From Flavobacterium sp. BFFFF2 (lineage in GTDB: Bacteria > Bacteroidota > Bacteroidia > Flavobacteriales > Flavobacteriaceae): a stretch of 55,279 bases of DNA. The notes beneath the pieces are model-generated. The model saw nothing but the letters and a program-made list of their open reading frames with translations, was not told the origin of the DNA and did not search any database. Each line of letters opens with the position of its first letter. Position 1 is the stretch's first letter. The stretch spans positions 1-55,279 of the forward strand of contig NKJD01000022.1 of assembly GCA_002256385.1 (NCBI GenBank), written 5' to 3'. Made by a program: the position numbers and the translations under genes. This document shows, one piece after another, positions 9,196-18,242 of this stretch.

Positions 9196-12027
9196 TTGAA
9201 AAAACAAATCACGGCACTTCTTTTTCTGATTGGAACCATTTTCGTGGTGCATGCACAAGAAATTTTTCATCAAAAAATAACGATGACCGAGGGTTTACCC
9301 TCCAATTGTGTGTATGATATTATGCAAGACGGCAAAGGATTTATTTGGTTTGCCACGGACGAAGGCATTGCTCGATTTGATGGAAGAAATTTCAAAGAAT
9401 TCAAATCGGTGGACCACAATAGCAAAAGTGGTTCAATTTTAAAAAAAGACAGATTTGGACGTATCTGGTACGAGAATTTTGATGGGTTCCTGCACTATAT
9501 TCAAAACGATTCGGTTTATAAATTAAACCAAGAAAACACGATGGGATTTGTAAACTATGCGATCAACAAAAACCAACTGATTTACGCTACACAAAAGGGC
9601 TATGAAGTCCGTGATTTAAAAACGTTTAAAATAATCAAGAAACAAAATTTGCCTCATTTCAACACTTGCTATGTTGAAATTATCGGTGGAAAAACGCGCT
9701 TTTTTGACGCTTCCCTACAAACAATTACCGCAAACAAAACGACCCTTGCTATTGGTGAAAAAAAAATAAAATCAATGCTATTGGCGCCCATCTTTACCAC
9801 TTCGGGCGCGGTGTATTGCACAGATAAAACCAATACCAATAAAACAATGTATAAAATGGAGAACGGAGTAGCCCTTCCGTTATTTGAATTTATTAGCGCG
9901 CAAACGATTCAAAACCTTTACTTTTTACAAAACAAATTCTGGATTTGCACCAATAAAGGCCTTTTGGTATTGGATAAAAATGGAAAGAGATTAAACAACA
10001 AACCCTATTTTGCCCATTGCAGCATTTCCACTTTTTTTATTGACAATGAAAACAAATACTGGATCGGCACTTTGAACGACGGCGTCTTTCGCATTGCTAA
10101 TTTCGATGAAATTCAAAGCGATTTAACAGAATTAAAACCACTACTGCTTTCGGCAGCAAATTCCGCCTTGTATGTGGGCTCAGAAAACGGCAATATGTAT
10201 TCGATTTCAAAAGATTTTGAAAAGATAAAACAATTGCCTTTACAATGTAAAAACCAAATTTTACATCTCAATAGTTCCCACCCAAAATTTAATTTTATTG
10301 CAGCGGATGGCTTATACAAAACCAACAAGAATTTTGAGGTTTTAGAACATCAAAATTGTGCGTTAAAATCGATAGATTTCGTCAATGAACATGAGGCTAT
10401 TGTGGCTGTGTCAGGGTTTATAGGATTTTTAAATATTGGCAACACTGTTACAAAAAGTGCAATAGGAAATTTTCAATATAAAGACAAGCTTTTCCATTTA
10501 AAAGATGATGTTCGGGGAAAATCGGCTGTGTGGGATCCATTAAATCGGGAAGCGCTATTTCTTACAAACCTTGGGTTGTTTAGTTATAAAAACAAGCGTT
10601 TGGTAGAACTGAAACTTGCCCATAAAAAAATGGGGTTTAGAAGCGTCAAAAAAGCAAATAACCGCATTTATACATTAGCTGATAACGACAAACTATACCA
10701 ATACAGGCTAGGCCGTTTTGTGGAAATAAAAACGGGTTTGGACAACATAACCCTTTTTAAAAGTATCAATAATACTATTTATTTGGGAACTAAAAATGCG
10801 GTTTATGAATTAAAAAACAATGTGCCACAAAAAATTCAAGCAATTAAAGTCACTGGAAAAATACAAGATTTACAAGTTGACGCGCGATACTATTATTTAT
10901 TAAGCAAAAATCACATGATTCGATTTAATAAAGACAATGCCGTACCAAATCAAAATAAAAGCCTGTTATATTTAGAAAAGATTTGGGTCAACAATGTTGA
11001 TTATACCGCCAAAAATAAATGGAATCTTCGTTATGACCAAAACGATTTGCGACTGCAAGTTGCCCTCATAGATTATACCAAAACGAATACTATTTTTTAC
11101 AGAATTAACAACGACACATGGAAAGCTATTTTGAATAACGGAAACATCCTTCAGCTTTCTTCTTTATCGCCAAATCAATATCACATTGCCTTTAGCACCC
11201 AAAAAAATGGGCCGATTTTACAAAAAATTAGTTTTGAAATTCAAAAGCCATTTTGGGAAAAAACCGCGTTCTACCTGATCCTTTCCTTTTTATTAACCGC
11301 TGTAATTATTGTCATTTATTACAACCGTTTAAAACAAATAACCACAAAAAATAATTTACTTATTGACAAACTAAAACTCGAAAACTATTTAAACGAAAGT
11401 AGGGTCAAATTGATTAAAGCGCAAATGAATCCGCATTTTTTCTTTAATGCACTCAATACCATTCAATCATATATTAGCACGAATGAAACAGAAGAAGCAA
11501 CCAATTATTTACACAAGTTTTCGAGACTTACACGAATGATTCTTGAAATGACCGACAAAAATTGGATCACTATAGAAGACGAGCTTCGCATGCAAACCCT
11601 GTATCTTGATTTACAAAAAGTGAGGCTGTCTGATTTTGACTTTAAAATAGAAATCGATCAAAAAGACAGGCAACAATGTACCATTCCCACCATGCTCTTG
11701 CAACCTTACATTGAAAACGCCATCATTCATGGTTTGGCTCATAAATTAGGACCAAAAAGATTGCATATTGAATTTAAGATCGAAAGTAATCAACTAAAAA
11801 TCAGCATTAAAGACAACGGGGTTGGGATTGAAAAAGCCACTAAAATCAACCAAAAAAACGCTGTTAAAAACACGTCATTTGCCACAAAAGCAACTTTAGA
11901 AAGATTAGAAATCATCAATAGGAACGAATGCGAAATTTCGGTTGAAACCAATGAAATGTGGGATGCCAACGGCCAATCGATTGGAACTGAAGTGAAAATA
12001 ACAATGGAAATACGCTATGAATTATAA
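9196..12027 (+). CDS. Propeller-type sensor histidine kinase (LytS/His_kinase family)
   Basis: This 943-residue membrane sensor begins at a TTG codon followed by a clear signal peptide (KKQITALLFLIGTIFVVHAQ). The periplasmic part (about 25-680) has two-component-regulator propeller blades, e.g. GLPSNCVYDIMQDGKGFIWF and NKYWIGTLNDGVF, and ends in a Y_Y_Y-like beta domain. One transmembrane helix follows (about 690-712, YLILSFLLTAVIIVIYY), then a coiled-coil linker. The cytoplasmic His_kinase domain has the phospho-acceptor motif NPHFFFNALN (His near 748), and the HATPase_c domain has N box ENAIIHGLAHK and G box DNGVGIE. The frame overlaps the LytTR regulator start by 11 bp, so the pair is co-translated. 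This family senses extracytoplasmic signals; the ligand cannot be read from sequence. Confidence 0.92.
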   Translation: MKKQITALLFLIGTIFVVHAQEIFHQKITMTEGLPSNCVYDIMQDGKGFIWFATDEGIARFDGRNFKEFKSVDHNSKSGSILKKDRFGRIWYENFDGFLHYIQNDSVYKLNQENTMGFVNYAINKNQLIYATQKGYEVRDLKTFKIIKKQNLPHFNTCYVEIIGGKTRFFDASLQTITANKTTLAIGEKKIKSMLLAPIFTTSGAVYCTDKTNTNKTMYKMENGVALPLFEFISAQTIQNLYFLQNKFWICTNKGLLVLDKNGKRLNNKPYFAHCSISTFFIDNENKYWIGTLNDGVFRIANFDEIQSDLTELKPLLLSAANSALYVGSENGNMYSISKDFEKIKQLPLQCKNQILHLNSSHPKFNFIAADGLYKTNKNFEVLEHQNCALKSIDFVNEHEAIVAVSGFIGFLNIGNTVTKSAIGNFQYKDKLFHLKDDVRGKSAVWDPLNREALFLTNLGLFSYKNKRLVELKLAHKKMGFRSVKKANNRIYTLADNDKLYQYRLGRFVEIKTGLDNITLFKSINNTIYLGTKNAVYELKNNVPQKIQAIKVTGKIQDLQVDARYYYLLSKNHMIRFNKDNAVPNQNKSLLYLEKIWVNNVDYTAKNKWNLRYDQNDLRLQVALIDYTKTNTIFYRINNDTWKAILNNGNILQLSSLSPNQYHIAFSTQKNGPILQKISFEIQKPFWEKTAFYLILSFLLTAVIIVIYYNRLKQITTKNNLLIDKLKLENYLNESRVKLIKAQMNPHFFFNALNTIQSYISTNETEEATNYLHKFSRLTRMILEMTDKNWITIEDELRMQTLYLDLQKVRLSDFDFKIEIDQKDRQQCTIPTMLLQPYIENAIIHGLAHKLGPKRLHIEFKIESNQLKISIKDNGVGIEKATKINQKNAVKNTSFATKATLERLEIINRNECEISVETNEMWDANGQSIGTEVKITMEIRYEL

Positions 12028-12775
12028 AACAATCATAATAGAAGACGAAAAACGGGCCCAAATTTTGTTGCAAAATATTTTGGAAAACCATTTTTCAACC
12101 ATAGAAATTGTGGCAATTGCCGATGATTTGCCTTCGGGTGTAAAAGCCATCAGAAAGTATAAGCCTGATTTTGTGTTTCTCGATATTGAAATGCCAAATT
12201 TTAGCGGATTAGAAATTTTAGATTTTTTTGATGAAAACCAAGTGGACTTCTCCATTATTTTCACCACTGCCTACAACCATTACGCGATCGAAGCTTTGAA
12301 AATTTCGGCCATTGATTACCTGTTAAAACCATTAAATAAAGAAGATATCAAAGAAGCAATCCTTCGGTTTGAACGGAAAAACGTGAACCAAAATCAAGCC
12401 TCTTTTTCTAGTTTAAAAAGCATTATTCACGATAAAAAAATAAACAAAATTGCCGTTCCAGAAGGGAATCAACTGCATTTTATCAGACCCGAAACCATCA
12501 TTTATATTAAAGCAGACAACTCGTATTCTGAAATCTACCTCGATAATGGGAAAAAAATGACGGTGAGTCGTTCTATCAAAAACTTTGAAGACGGGTTAAA
12601 ACAAAATAATTCCTTTTGTCGCATTCATAAATCATATTTAATAAACACTTTATTTGTAGAGAGTTACAACAAATCAAATGGTGGCTGGGTTACACTTTCC
12701 AATCAAATAGAGTTGCCGATTTCATCAGAAAAAACTACAGATTTTTTAAATATGATCGATAAAATTTCGAGGTGA
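12017..12775 (+). CDS. LytTR-family response regulator
   Basis: This 252-residue regulator has an N-terminal receiver domain: acidic pocket IIEDE, phospho-acceptor Asp in FVFLDIEMP near residue 56, conserved Thr in FTTAYNHYA, Lys in LLKPL. Its C-terminal LytTR DNA-binding domain (about 150-250) is recognised by IKADNSYSEIYLDNGKK, FCRIHKSYLIN and LPISSEK. It starts inside the end of the kinase gene (11-bp overlap) and is its cognate partner by family and position. LytTR proteins bind direct repeats in target promoters; nearby targets could include the flanking surface-protein genes, but no binding site is proved here. Confidence 0.93.
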   Translation: MNYKTIIIEDEKRAQILLQNILENHFSTIEIVAIADDLPSGVKAIRKYKPDFVFLDIEMPNFSGLEILDFFDENQVDFSIIFTTAYNHYAIEALKISAIDYLLKPLNKEDIKEAILRFERKNVNQNQASFSSLKSIIHDKKINKIAVPEGNQLHFIRPETIIYIKADNSYSEIYLDNGKKMTVSRSIKNFEDGLKQNNSFCRIHKSYLINTLFVESYNKSNGGWVTLSNQIELPISSEKTTDFLNMIDKISR

Positions 12776-12876
12776 TTTAGGTAGCAATACTTTTGTTTCG
12801 ATTCATCAAAAATCCAAATACAATCGTGACCGCTGTCATGAGCTAAATCTGAGCTACCGGTGTGTTTAGTAGATTT

Positions 12877-13076
12877 CCTCTTTCCTCTTTCTTCTTTTCT
12901 CTTTCTTATTTTTTTCTTTCTTATTTTTTTCTTTCTTATTTTTTTCTTTCTTCTTTCCTCTTTCTTCTTTCCTCTTTCTTCTTTCCTCTTTCTTCTTTTC
13001 TCTTTCTTCTTTTCTCTTTCTTCTTTTCTCTTTCTTCTTTTCTCTTTCTTCTTTTCTCTTTCTTCTTTTCTCTTTT
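12877..13076. repeat. Polypyrimidine/polypurine low-complexity tract, period about 14 nt
   Basis: The plus strand is almost only C and T from about 12877. From 12939 to 13076 it is 138 nt of uninterrupted pyrimidine built from units such as CTCTTTCTTCTTTT (14 nt). Open frames across it translate to Phe/Ser/Leu runs and are artefacts. Long mirror-like homopurine tracts can form triplex (H-) DNA and slip during replication. The tract sits just before a terminator between convergent genes. Confidence 0.9.
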
Positions 13077-13081
13077 AAATA

Positions 13082-13122
13082 AAAAACCCCCTTCGAATCC
13101 CTAAGGAATGAAGGGGGTTTTT
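13082..13122. terminator. Bidirectional rho-independent terminator
   Basis: A perfect 13-bp stem (AAAAACCCCCTTC pairing with GAAGGGGGTTTTT) encloses a 15-nt loop. It has A-rich and T-rich outer flanks, so it can stop transcription in both directions between the convergent LytTR gene and the large adhesin gene. Confidence 0.85.
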
Positions 13123-13152
13123 AGTATTTAGTATAACAATTATTCTTTTGAC

Positions 13153-16100
13153 CTAATTTCCTTTGACCACTTTGACGGTTTGTGAGGTACCTGCTGAAAC
13201 TACTTTTACGAAATAGGTAGCAGCTGGCAACAAAGTCAAGTCAATTTGCAATTCATTAGCATTTGTTTTTAGGTTGCGCATTTCTTGTCCAAGGACATTG
13301 ATCACACACACTTCTGAAATTACATTTGAACAACTCAAATTTAAAATACCCGCTGTTGGATTTGGATGATAATTAAAAGAAACAGCATCAAAAGCTTCTG
13401 CCCCTAAAGTAACCGTTACTGTTACAGCAAACGGGGTGCTTGGGCACCCATTGGCATTATTTACAGCATAGTAGGTAGATCCACTTGTTAAAACAGTGGT
13501 GTTTGTCAATGCCATAATCCCTGCTAAAGCATCAGTTAAATTGGCATACCATGTCACATTACTTGGTGAAACGACCAATTGAGCTAGCGTCGCATCTGTT
13601 AAAATAGCAACTGGAATATCTTGGGTAGCATTGCCTGTAGGGGCAGCAGTAATATTCACAGTTACTGCCACTGAGGCTCTAGTACTTTCACAAGCGTTTA
13701 AAGTTTGTGAAACAAAATACGTACCGGTAGTAACAGCAGCTGTTGAAGCCAATGCAGTGGAAGTCGTATTATCAGCATACCAATGTAAATTAGCGCCCAC
13801 CGCTGATAAATCAGCCACTGTTCTACTGCCGCAATAGGTTTGTGCCGTTGCAATTGGCGCATTGGTGTTGGTAAGCGTTACTGCGATTGAAGCTCGGCTA
13901 CTTTCGCAGGCATTTAGCGTTTGCGAAACAAAATAAGTTCCCGTTGCCAATGCAGTTGTTGAAGCCAATGCAGTGGTAGTCGTATTATCAGCATACCATT
14001 TTAACGCAGATCCAGTAGCCACTAAATCGGCTACTGTTTTAGAACCACAAAAAGTCTGAGCTTCCGCCGATGGTGCCGGTGTAGTGTTCACAGTAACAGC
14101 CACTGAAGTTCTAGTGCTCTCGCAAGTATTTACCGTTTGGGAAACAAAATATGTACTTGTAACAATTGCTGCGGTTGAAGCCAAGGCTGTTGCAGTTGTA
14201 TTATCTGCATACCATTTTAAACCATTTCCATTTGCTACCAAATCAGCTACCGTTTTAGTGCCACAAAGAATTTGTGCAGCAGCCGCTGGAGCAGCCGTTG
14301 TGTTCACGGTTACCGCTACTGCCGTTCTTGTGCTTTCACACCCATTTAATGTTTGTGAAACATAATAGGTGCCTGAGGCAATAACAGCCGTTGATGTCAT
14401 TGGAATGGTAATGGTGTTTGTGGTGTACCATTTTAAAGTAGTTCCGGTTGCTACTAAATCGGCCACCGTTTTGCTACCACAAAAATTTTGTGCAGCCGCC
14501 GTCGGAGCCGCTGTAATATTTACCGTCACAGAAACGGGCGTTCTTGTGCTTCGGCAAGAATTTTGTGATTGTGACACATAATACGTACCAGTAGTAATTG
14601 CATCGGTTGCCACTAAAATGATAGTACTTGTATCTGAAGCGTACCAACGCAAAGCAGATCCTGAAGCTACTAAATCAGCTATTGTTTTACTGCCACAAAA
14701 AGTTTGTGCAGCTGCTGTTGGTGCAGCCGTAAAATTCACTGTTACGGCTACCGAAGTTCTTACACTTTCGCAAGTATTTAATGTTTGGGAAACATAATAG
14801 GTGCCTGTGGCCACAACATCTGTTGTTAATAAAGCTGTTGTAGTAGTATTATCAGCGTACCAGTTTAAGGCTGTTCCAGTGGCAACTAAATCAGCTACTG
14901 TTTTAGTACCACAAAGCGTTTGTGCCGTTGCAGTTGGCGGCGCGGTAACATCTACCGTTATTAGTACCGCAGTTCTTGTGCTTTCGCACGCATTTAAAGT
15001 TTGAGTAACATAATATGTTCCGGTGGCAATAGCATCCGTTGACGCTAAGGCAGTAGTACTTGTATTGGTGGCATACCATAATATATCTGTGCCCGTGGCC
15101 ACTAAATCAGCCACCGTTTTGCTGCCACAAAATGTTTGTGCAATGGCTGTTGGCGCAGCCGTCGGCGCAATCACTGTGATTGAAACCGCTGTTCTTGTAC
15201 TTCTACAAGCGTTTACTGATTGTGATACATAATAGGTCGCTGTGGTTAAGGCTGTTGCCGCAGGTAAAGCGGCTCCACCAGTTAGCGCGGTATACCAACG
15301 TAACACAGTGCCTGTTCCCACCAAATCAGCTACCGTTTTGCCCGAACAAAAAGTCTGTGCCGAAGCTGTTGGTGGAGGTGTTATATTCACAGTTACATCA
15401 ACCATAGTTCTGATACTTTCGCAGTTATTGGTAGTTTGTGAAACATAGTAAGTACCTGTTGCAATCGCATCAGTGGAGGACAATGCGGTAGTAGTGGTGT
15501 TATCAGCATACCATTTTAAAGCGGTACCTGTGGCGACTAAATTTGCCACTGTTCTACTGCCACAAAAAGTTTGTGCTGCGGCCGTGGGTGCTGGCGTTGT
15601 AATAACAGAAACTGGAACCGACAAACGGTCAGACGTATTAACTAAGGTTATTTTTTTAATCGCATTATTTCCTGAGTCGGCTACTAATAAGCTACCATCA
15701 CTTTGCAAGGCTATGCCATAAGGAGCAGACAAACCAGTTCCAACGGTTTCAATACTGCTGCCATCGGCGTTCATTCTTTTAATGGCATTGTTGTTATAAT
15801 CAGCTACAATAATTTTACCATCAGCCTGAACGGCAACACCTGCTGGGTTGTTAAAACCTGAACCTACGGTTACAATTCCTGATCCATCTGCATTCATTCG
15901 GCTAATGTTGTTGGAACTGTCTGATACCAAAATTTTACCATCAGCTTCAATAGTTACGCCAGAAGGCATGGTAAATCCACTGCCTACTGCAACGATATTG
16001 GTTCCGTCGGCATCCATGCGTTTAATGGCATTGTTGTTGTAATCGGCTACTACAATTTTACCATCGGCCTGTACGGCAATACTCGTAGGCAAATTAAATC

Positions 16101-17310
16101 CACTTCCTAAGGTAACTATGCTTGTGCCGTCGGCATCCATTCTTTTAATTTCATTGTTATTGGTGTCGGCTACCAAAATTTTTCCATCGGCCTGCACAGC
16201 CACGCCAAGAGGATGCAAAAAACCTGAACCTAAAGCAACACTACCTGTGCCATCGGCATTCATTCTCATAATGGCATTGTTATTCGTATCAGCTACCAAT
16301 ATTTTACTATCGGCCTGAACGGCAACGCCAAATGGAGCAGCAAAACCAGTAGCAACTGTAACAGTGCTTTCGGCGGTTGTTTGCGACACAAAATAAGTAC
16401 CTGAAGCCAAAGCCGTTGCCGCAGTTAAAGCGGTTCCGCCCGTGGCCACATCAAACCATGAAATGGTGGCACCTGCAATTCCAGTAGCGACTAATTCTGC
16501 CGCAGTAGCTGCATTGCAAAAAGATTGAGAAGAAGCCGTTGGTAGCGGAACCGTGGATGTCGATGGTACAACTGGCATCACCGAAGCCCATGTATTGCCC
16601 ATTTTTATTTCGTCAATCTCTACATTTCCCGTTCCAGCCGTTCCTGTTCCAGCCTGTCTGATTATAAAACCATTAATTTGGGCTGGAGCAGCTGCAGTTC
16701 CTGTTGCATTGGTTACCGTAGCAGTGCCCTCGGTAGCTCCTAAGGTCGGATTTACAAATAAACTAGCGGTATTGGTGGTAAAATTAAATTTCACCACCAC
16801 CATGTAAGTGGTATTGATGTTGTAATTGGCAGCAGAAAAAGTCGGTGCTGCGGTACCGCCAGCTCCATTCAAAATTCCTAGGCTAAAAGTATTTGCTAGT
16901 GCACCCGATTTAATATACAAACGCCCCGGGAAAGTCACATAGGTGGGTTGGGCAGTTGTTGACAGAGTACCAAACATTAGCGAGTAAGCGCCATTAGTGG
17001 TATTTGCCGCCAAACCAGTCGTATTGGGCAAATTAATTAAAGCTGAATAATAAGCATCACCCGTCAATGCCAGAGCGGAAGTCAAACTAATGTCTTCCGA
17101 GTTACCAGCAACAATTGATGTTTTATTCCCTGCTGAAGTTACACCAGGATAGGTAAGCGAACCTGCAGAGGTGACAATCTGACCTGCGGTACCACTTACA
17201 GTGCCCCACCCATTGGCGGTCACGGCACCCGTGTATAAAAATGAATCTGAAGCCTGTGCAAAAATGGCACTTGACAAAATCAAAAAAGCAAAAGTGTATA
17301 GTTTTTTCAT
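13153..17310 (-). CDS. Giant secreted Ig_7-repeat protein with embedded NHL beta-propeller, T9SS sorted
   Basis: This 1385-residue surface protein has a signal peptide (KKLYTFAFLILSSAIFAQ) and an N-terminal beta-sandwich-like region of about 230 residues (FNFTTNTASLFVNPTLG, IDEIKMGNTW) resembling choice-of-anchor/LamG-type modules. Next comes the first Ig_7 domain (SSQSFCNAATAAEL, GTYFVSQTT). It is interrupted by six NHL-type blades (about 313-555, each GVAVQADGKILVADxNNNAIKRMxADG) and appears to resume at DRLSVPVSVITTPAP. Then nine near-identical Ig_7 domains of 72 residues follow (PTAxAQTFCGSKTVADLVATG...WYAxNTxTTAL...GTYYVSQTLNxCESTRTxVxVTVN), a tenth divergent unit, and a type A sorting domain (YHPNPTAGILNLS, INVLGQEM, TYFVKVVSAG). 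NHL propellers usually mediate binding. No enzyme motif is seen. Confidence 0.88.
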   Translation of the reverse strand: MKKLYTFAFLILSSAIFAQASDSFLYTGAVTANGWGTVSGTAGQIVTSAGSLTYPGVTSAGNKTSIVAGNSEDISLTSALALTGDAYYSALINLPNTTGLAANTTNGAYSLMFGTLSTTAQPTYVTFPGRLYIKSGALANTFSLGILNGAGGTAAPTFSAANYNINTTYMVVVKFNFTTNTASLFVNPTLGATEGTATVTNATGTAAAPAQINGFIIRQAGTGTAGTGNVEIDEIKMGNTWASVMPVVPSTSTVPLPTASSQSFCNAATAAELVATGIAGATISWFDVATGGTALTAATALASGTYFVSQTTAESTVTVATGFAAPFGVAVQADSKILVADTNNNAIMRMNADGTGSVALGSGFLHPLGVAVQADGKILVADTNNNEIKRMDADGTSIVTLGSGFNLPTSIAVQADGKIVVADYNNNAIKRMDADGTNIVAVGSGFTMPSGVTIEADGKILVSDSSNNISRMNADGSGIVTVGSGFNNPAGVAVQADGKIIVADYNNNAIKRMNADGSSIETVGTGLSAPYGIALQSDGSLLVADSGNNAIKKITLVNTSDRLSVPVSVITTPAPTAAAQTFCGSRTVANLVATGTALKWYADNTTTTALSSTDAIATGTYYVSQTTNNCESIRTMVDVTVNITPPPTASAQTFCSGKTVADLVGTGTVLRWYTALTGGAALPAATALTTATYYVSQSVNACRSTRTAVSITVIAPTAAPTAIAQTFCGSKTVADLVATGTDILWYATNTSTTALASTDAIATGTYYVTQTLNACESTRTAVLITVDVTAPPTATAQTLCGTKTVADLVATGTALNWYADNTTTTALLTTDVVATGTYYVSQTLNTCESVRTSVAVTVNFTAAPTAAAQTFCGSKTIADLVASGSALRWYASDTSTIILVATDAITTGTYYVSQSQNSCRSTRTPVSVTVNITAAPTAAAQNFCGSKTVADLVATGTTLKWYTTNTITIPMTSTAVIASGTYYVSQTLNGCESTRTAVAVTVNTTAAPAAAAQILCGTKTVADLVANGNGLKWYADNTTATALASTAAIVTSTYFVSQTVNTCESTRTSVAVTVNTTPAPSAEAQTFCGSKTVADLVATGSALKWYADNTTTTALASTTALATGTYFVSQTLNACESSRASIAVTLTNTNAPIATAQTYCGSRTVADLSAVGANLHWYADNTTSTALASTAAVTTGTYFVSQTLNACESTRASVAVTVNITAAPTGNATQDIPVAILTDATLAQLVVSPSNVTWYANLTDALAGIMALTNTTVLTSGSTYYAVNNANGCPSTPFAVTVTVTLGAEAFDAVSFNYHPNPTAGILNLSCSNVISEVCVINVLGQEMRNLKTNANELQIDLTLLPAATYFVKVVSAGTSQTVKVVKGN

Positions 17311-17433
17311 ATTGGTTTTTTAAAATACAGACAAATGTAATTTAAATTGTGGCACAAATAGTTAAGTCGAAAGTCGAAAGTCGAAAGTCAAATGTTGTGA
17401 TGTTTACAATTTGTTTCAATACACATTTGTAGA

Positions 17434-17690
17434 GACGCGATTCATCGCGTCCGCGTAATAATCGTGTTTTGTTAATTAATTGGGTTTACCAACGCATTTC
17501 CCACATCAAAATGAATATCATTTTTAACCATGTAGAGACGCGATCCATCGCGTCTCCGTAATAATTGTGTTGCAATAATCAATTGCATTTATGAAACACA
17601 TTGCCTTTTAATGATAATTGCGATTTTTATTTTAAAAATTTCATCAAAGCACCTTAACGCAGTACGTAGTAGACGCGATTCATCGCGTCT
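17434..17690. repeat. Three REP-like palindromes with GACGCGAT/ATCGCGTC arms
   Basis: Three hairpins occur at 17434-17451, 17535-17556 and 17671-17690. Each has arms GACGCGAT and ATCGCGTC around a 2-nt loop (TC, CC, TC). The second copy extends to a perfect 10-bp stem starting GAGACGCGAT, and the third has GTAG/CTAC flanks. They lie in a non-coding stretch upstream of the dispersed repeat, like known repetitive extragenic palindromes. No nearby RAYT-type transposase is present in the window. Confidence 0.85.
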
Positions 17691-17817
17691 CTACCGTTTT
17701 TTTGAAAATATCATCGGTCTAGGTTCAATTTTTTTATCCTTCAATCCTTCAATCCTTCAATCCTTCAATCAAAATAAGGCAATAGGCAATAGCCATTAGG
17801 CAATAGTTTTTTTAGTC

Positions 17818-18116
17818 AAAAGTCAAAAGTCGAAAGTCAAAAGTCGAGAGTTTTTGTTTCAAGTTTCAGGTTTTCCTTCGGACCGTTCGGCCTTTGGCCT
17901 CGGGTCAGGTTTCAGGTTTGTTAGGCGAGCTAAAGCTCGCGTACCTGAAGCCCACTGGGCTTCCTTCTCTATATATCATATGCTCGGTTCGAACCATTCG
18001 TTCCGATGGTTCTCGGGTCAAGTTTCAAGTTTGTTGAAGAGAGCTAAAGCTCGCATACCTGACGCTGAAAATCAAAAGAAATTTAATGAGATAAATAGCC
18101 CCCCTCTCCTTTGGAG
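17818..18116. repeat. Dispersed multi-hairpin repeat, copy A (left part, split by IS)
   Basis: This segment is nearly identical to 21297-21595. It starts with AAAGTCR heptamers and continues through TTTCAGG-type repeats. Three small hairpins follow (GCGAGCT-AA-AGCTCGC; GAAGCCC-ACT-GGGCTTC; GAACCAT...ATGGTTC) before it reaches a CT-rich block. The IS element interrupts it at 18117, and the right part resumes at 19560. Reading frames across it are not credible genes, because the same frame reappears in the other copy with no start signal or family similarity. Confidence 0.85.
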
Positions 18117-18159
18117 CTACTGTGTACCCACATTTATTAATTTTGTAAAAAAGGAAAAA

Positions 18160-18240
18160 ATGGAATTAGATTATACATCTTTGGGTTTAAATTTTGATGG
18201 CAAGTTTCAGGATAAGAGGCTTGCAAAAAGGGGGCTTTAG
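18160..18240 (+). pseudogene. N-terminal fragment of the IS4 transposase, out of frame with the main ORF
   Basis: From the ATG at 18160 the frame encodes MELDYTSLGLNFDGKFQDKR and then LAKRG before a TAG at 18238. This is the usual N-terminal transposase DNA-binding start (pattern FGxxxLGDxRLxKR) of IS4-type enzymes. One extra base in the GGGGG run near 18227-18235, or a -1 slip there, would fuse it to the main frame as KRGALVMNSIL. So this is either a frameshift mutation or a recoding site. Confidence 0.75.
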
Positions 18241-18242
18241 TC

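Noticed and set aside
12860..13104. Overlapping frames translating to Phe/Ser/Leu-rich peptides
   Set aside because: They are the direct translation of the CT tract, in more than one frame, without start signals or family similarity.
13631..16807. Many plus-strand frames of 60-90 codons opposite the Ig_7/NHL adhesin
   Set aside because: They recur once per 216-bp unit in the antisense direction and only reflect the composition of the repeated gene.
17854..18240. 128-codon plus-strand frame upstream of the transposase
   Set aside because: Its first part is dispersed repeat sequence found again at 21328; only the last 26 codons (from 18160) are the transposase N-terminus.
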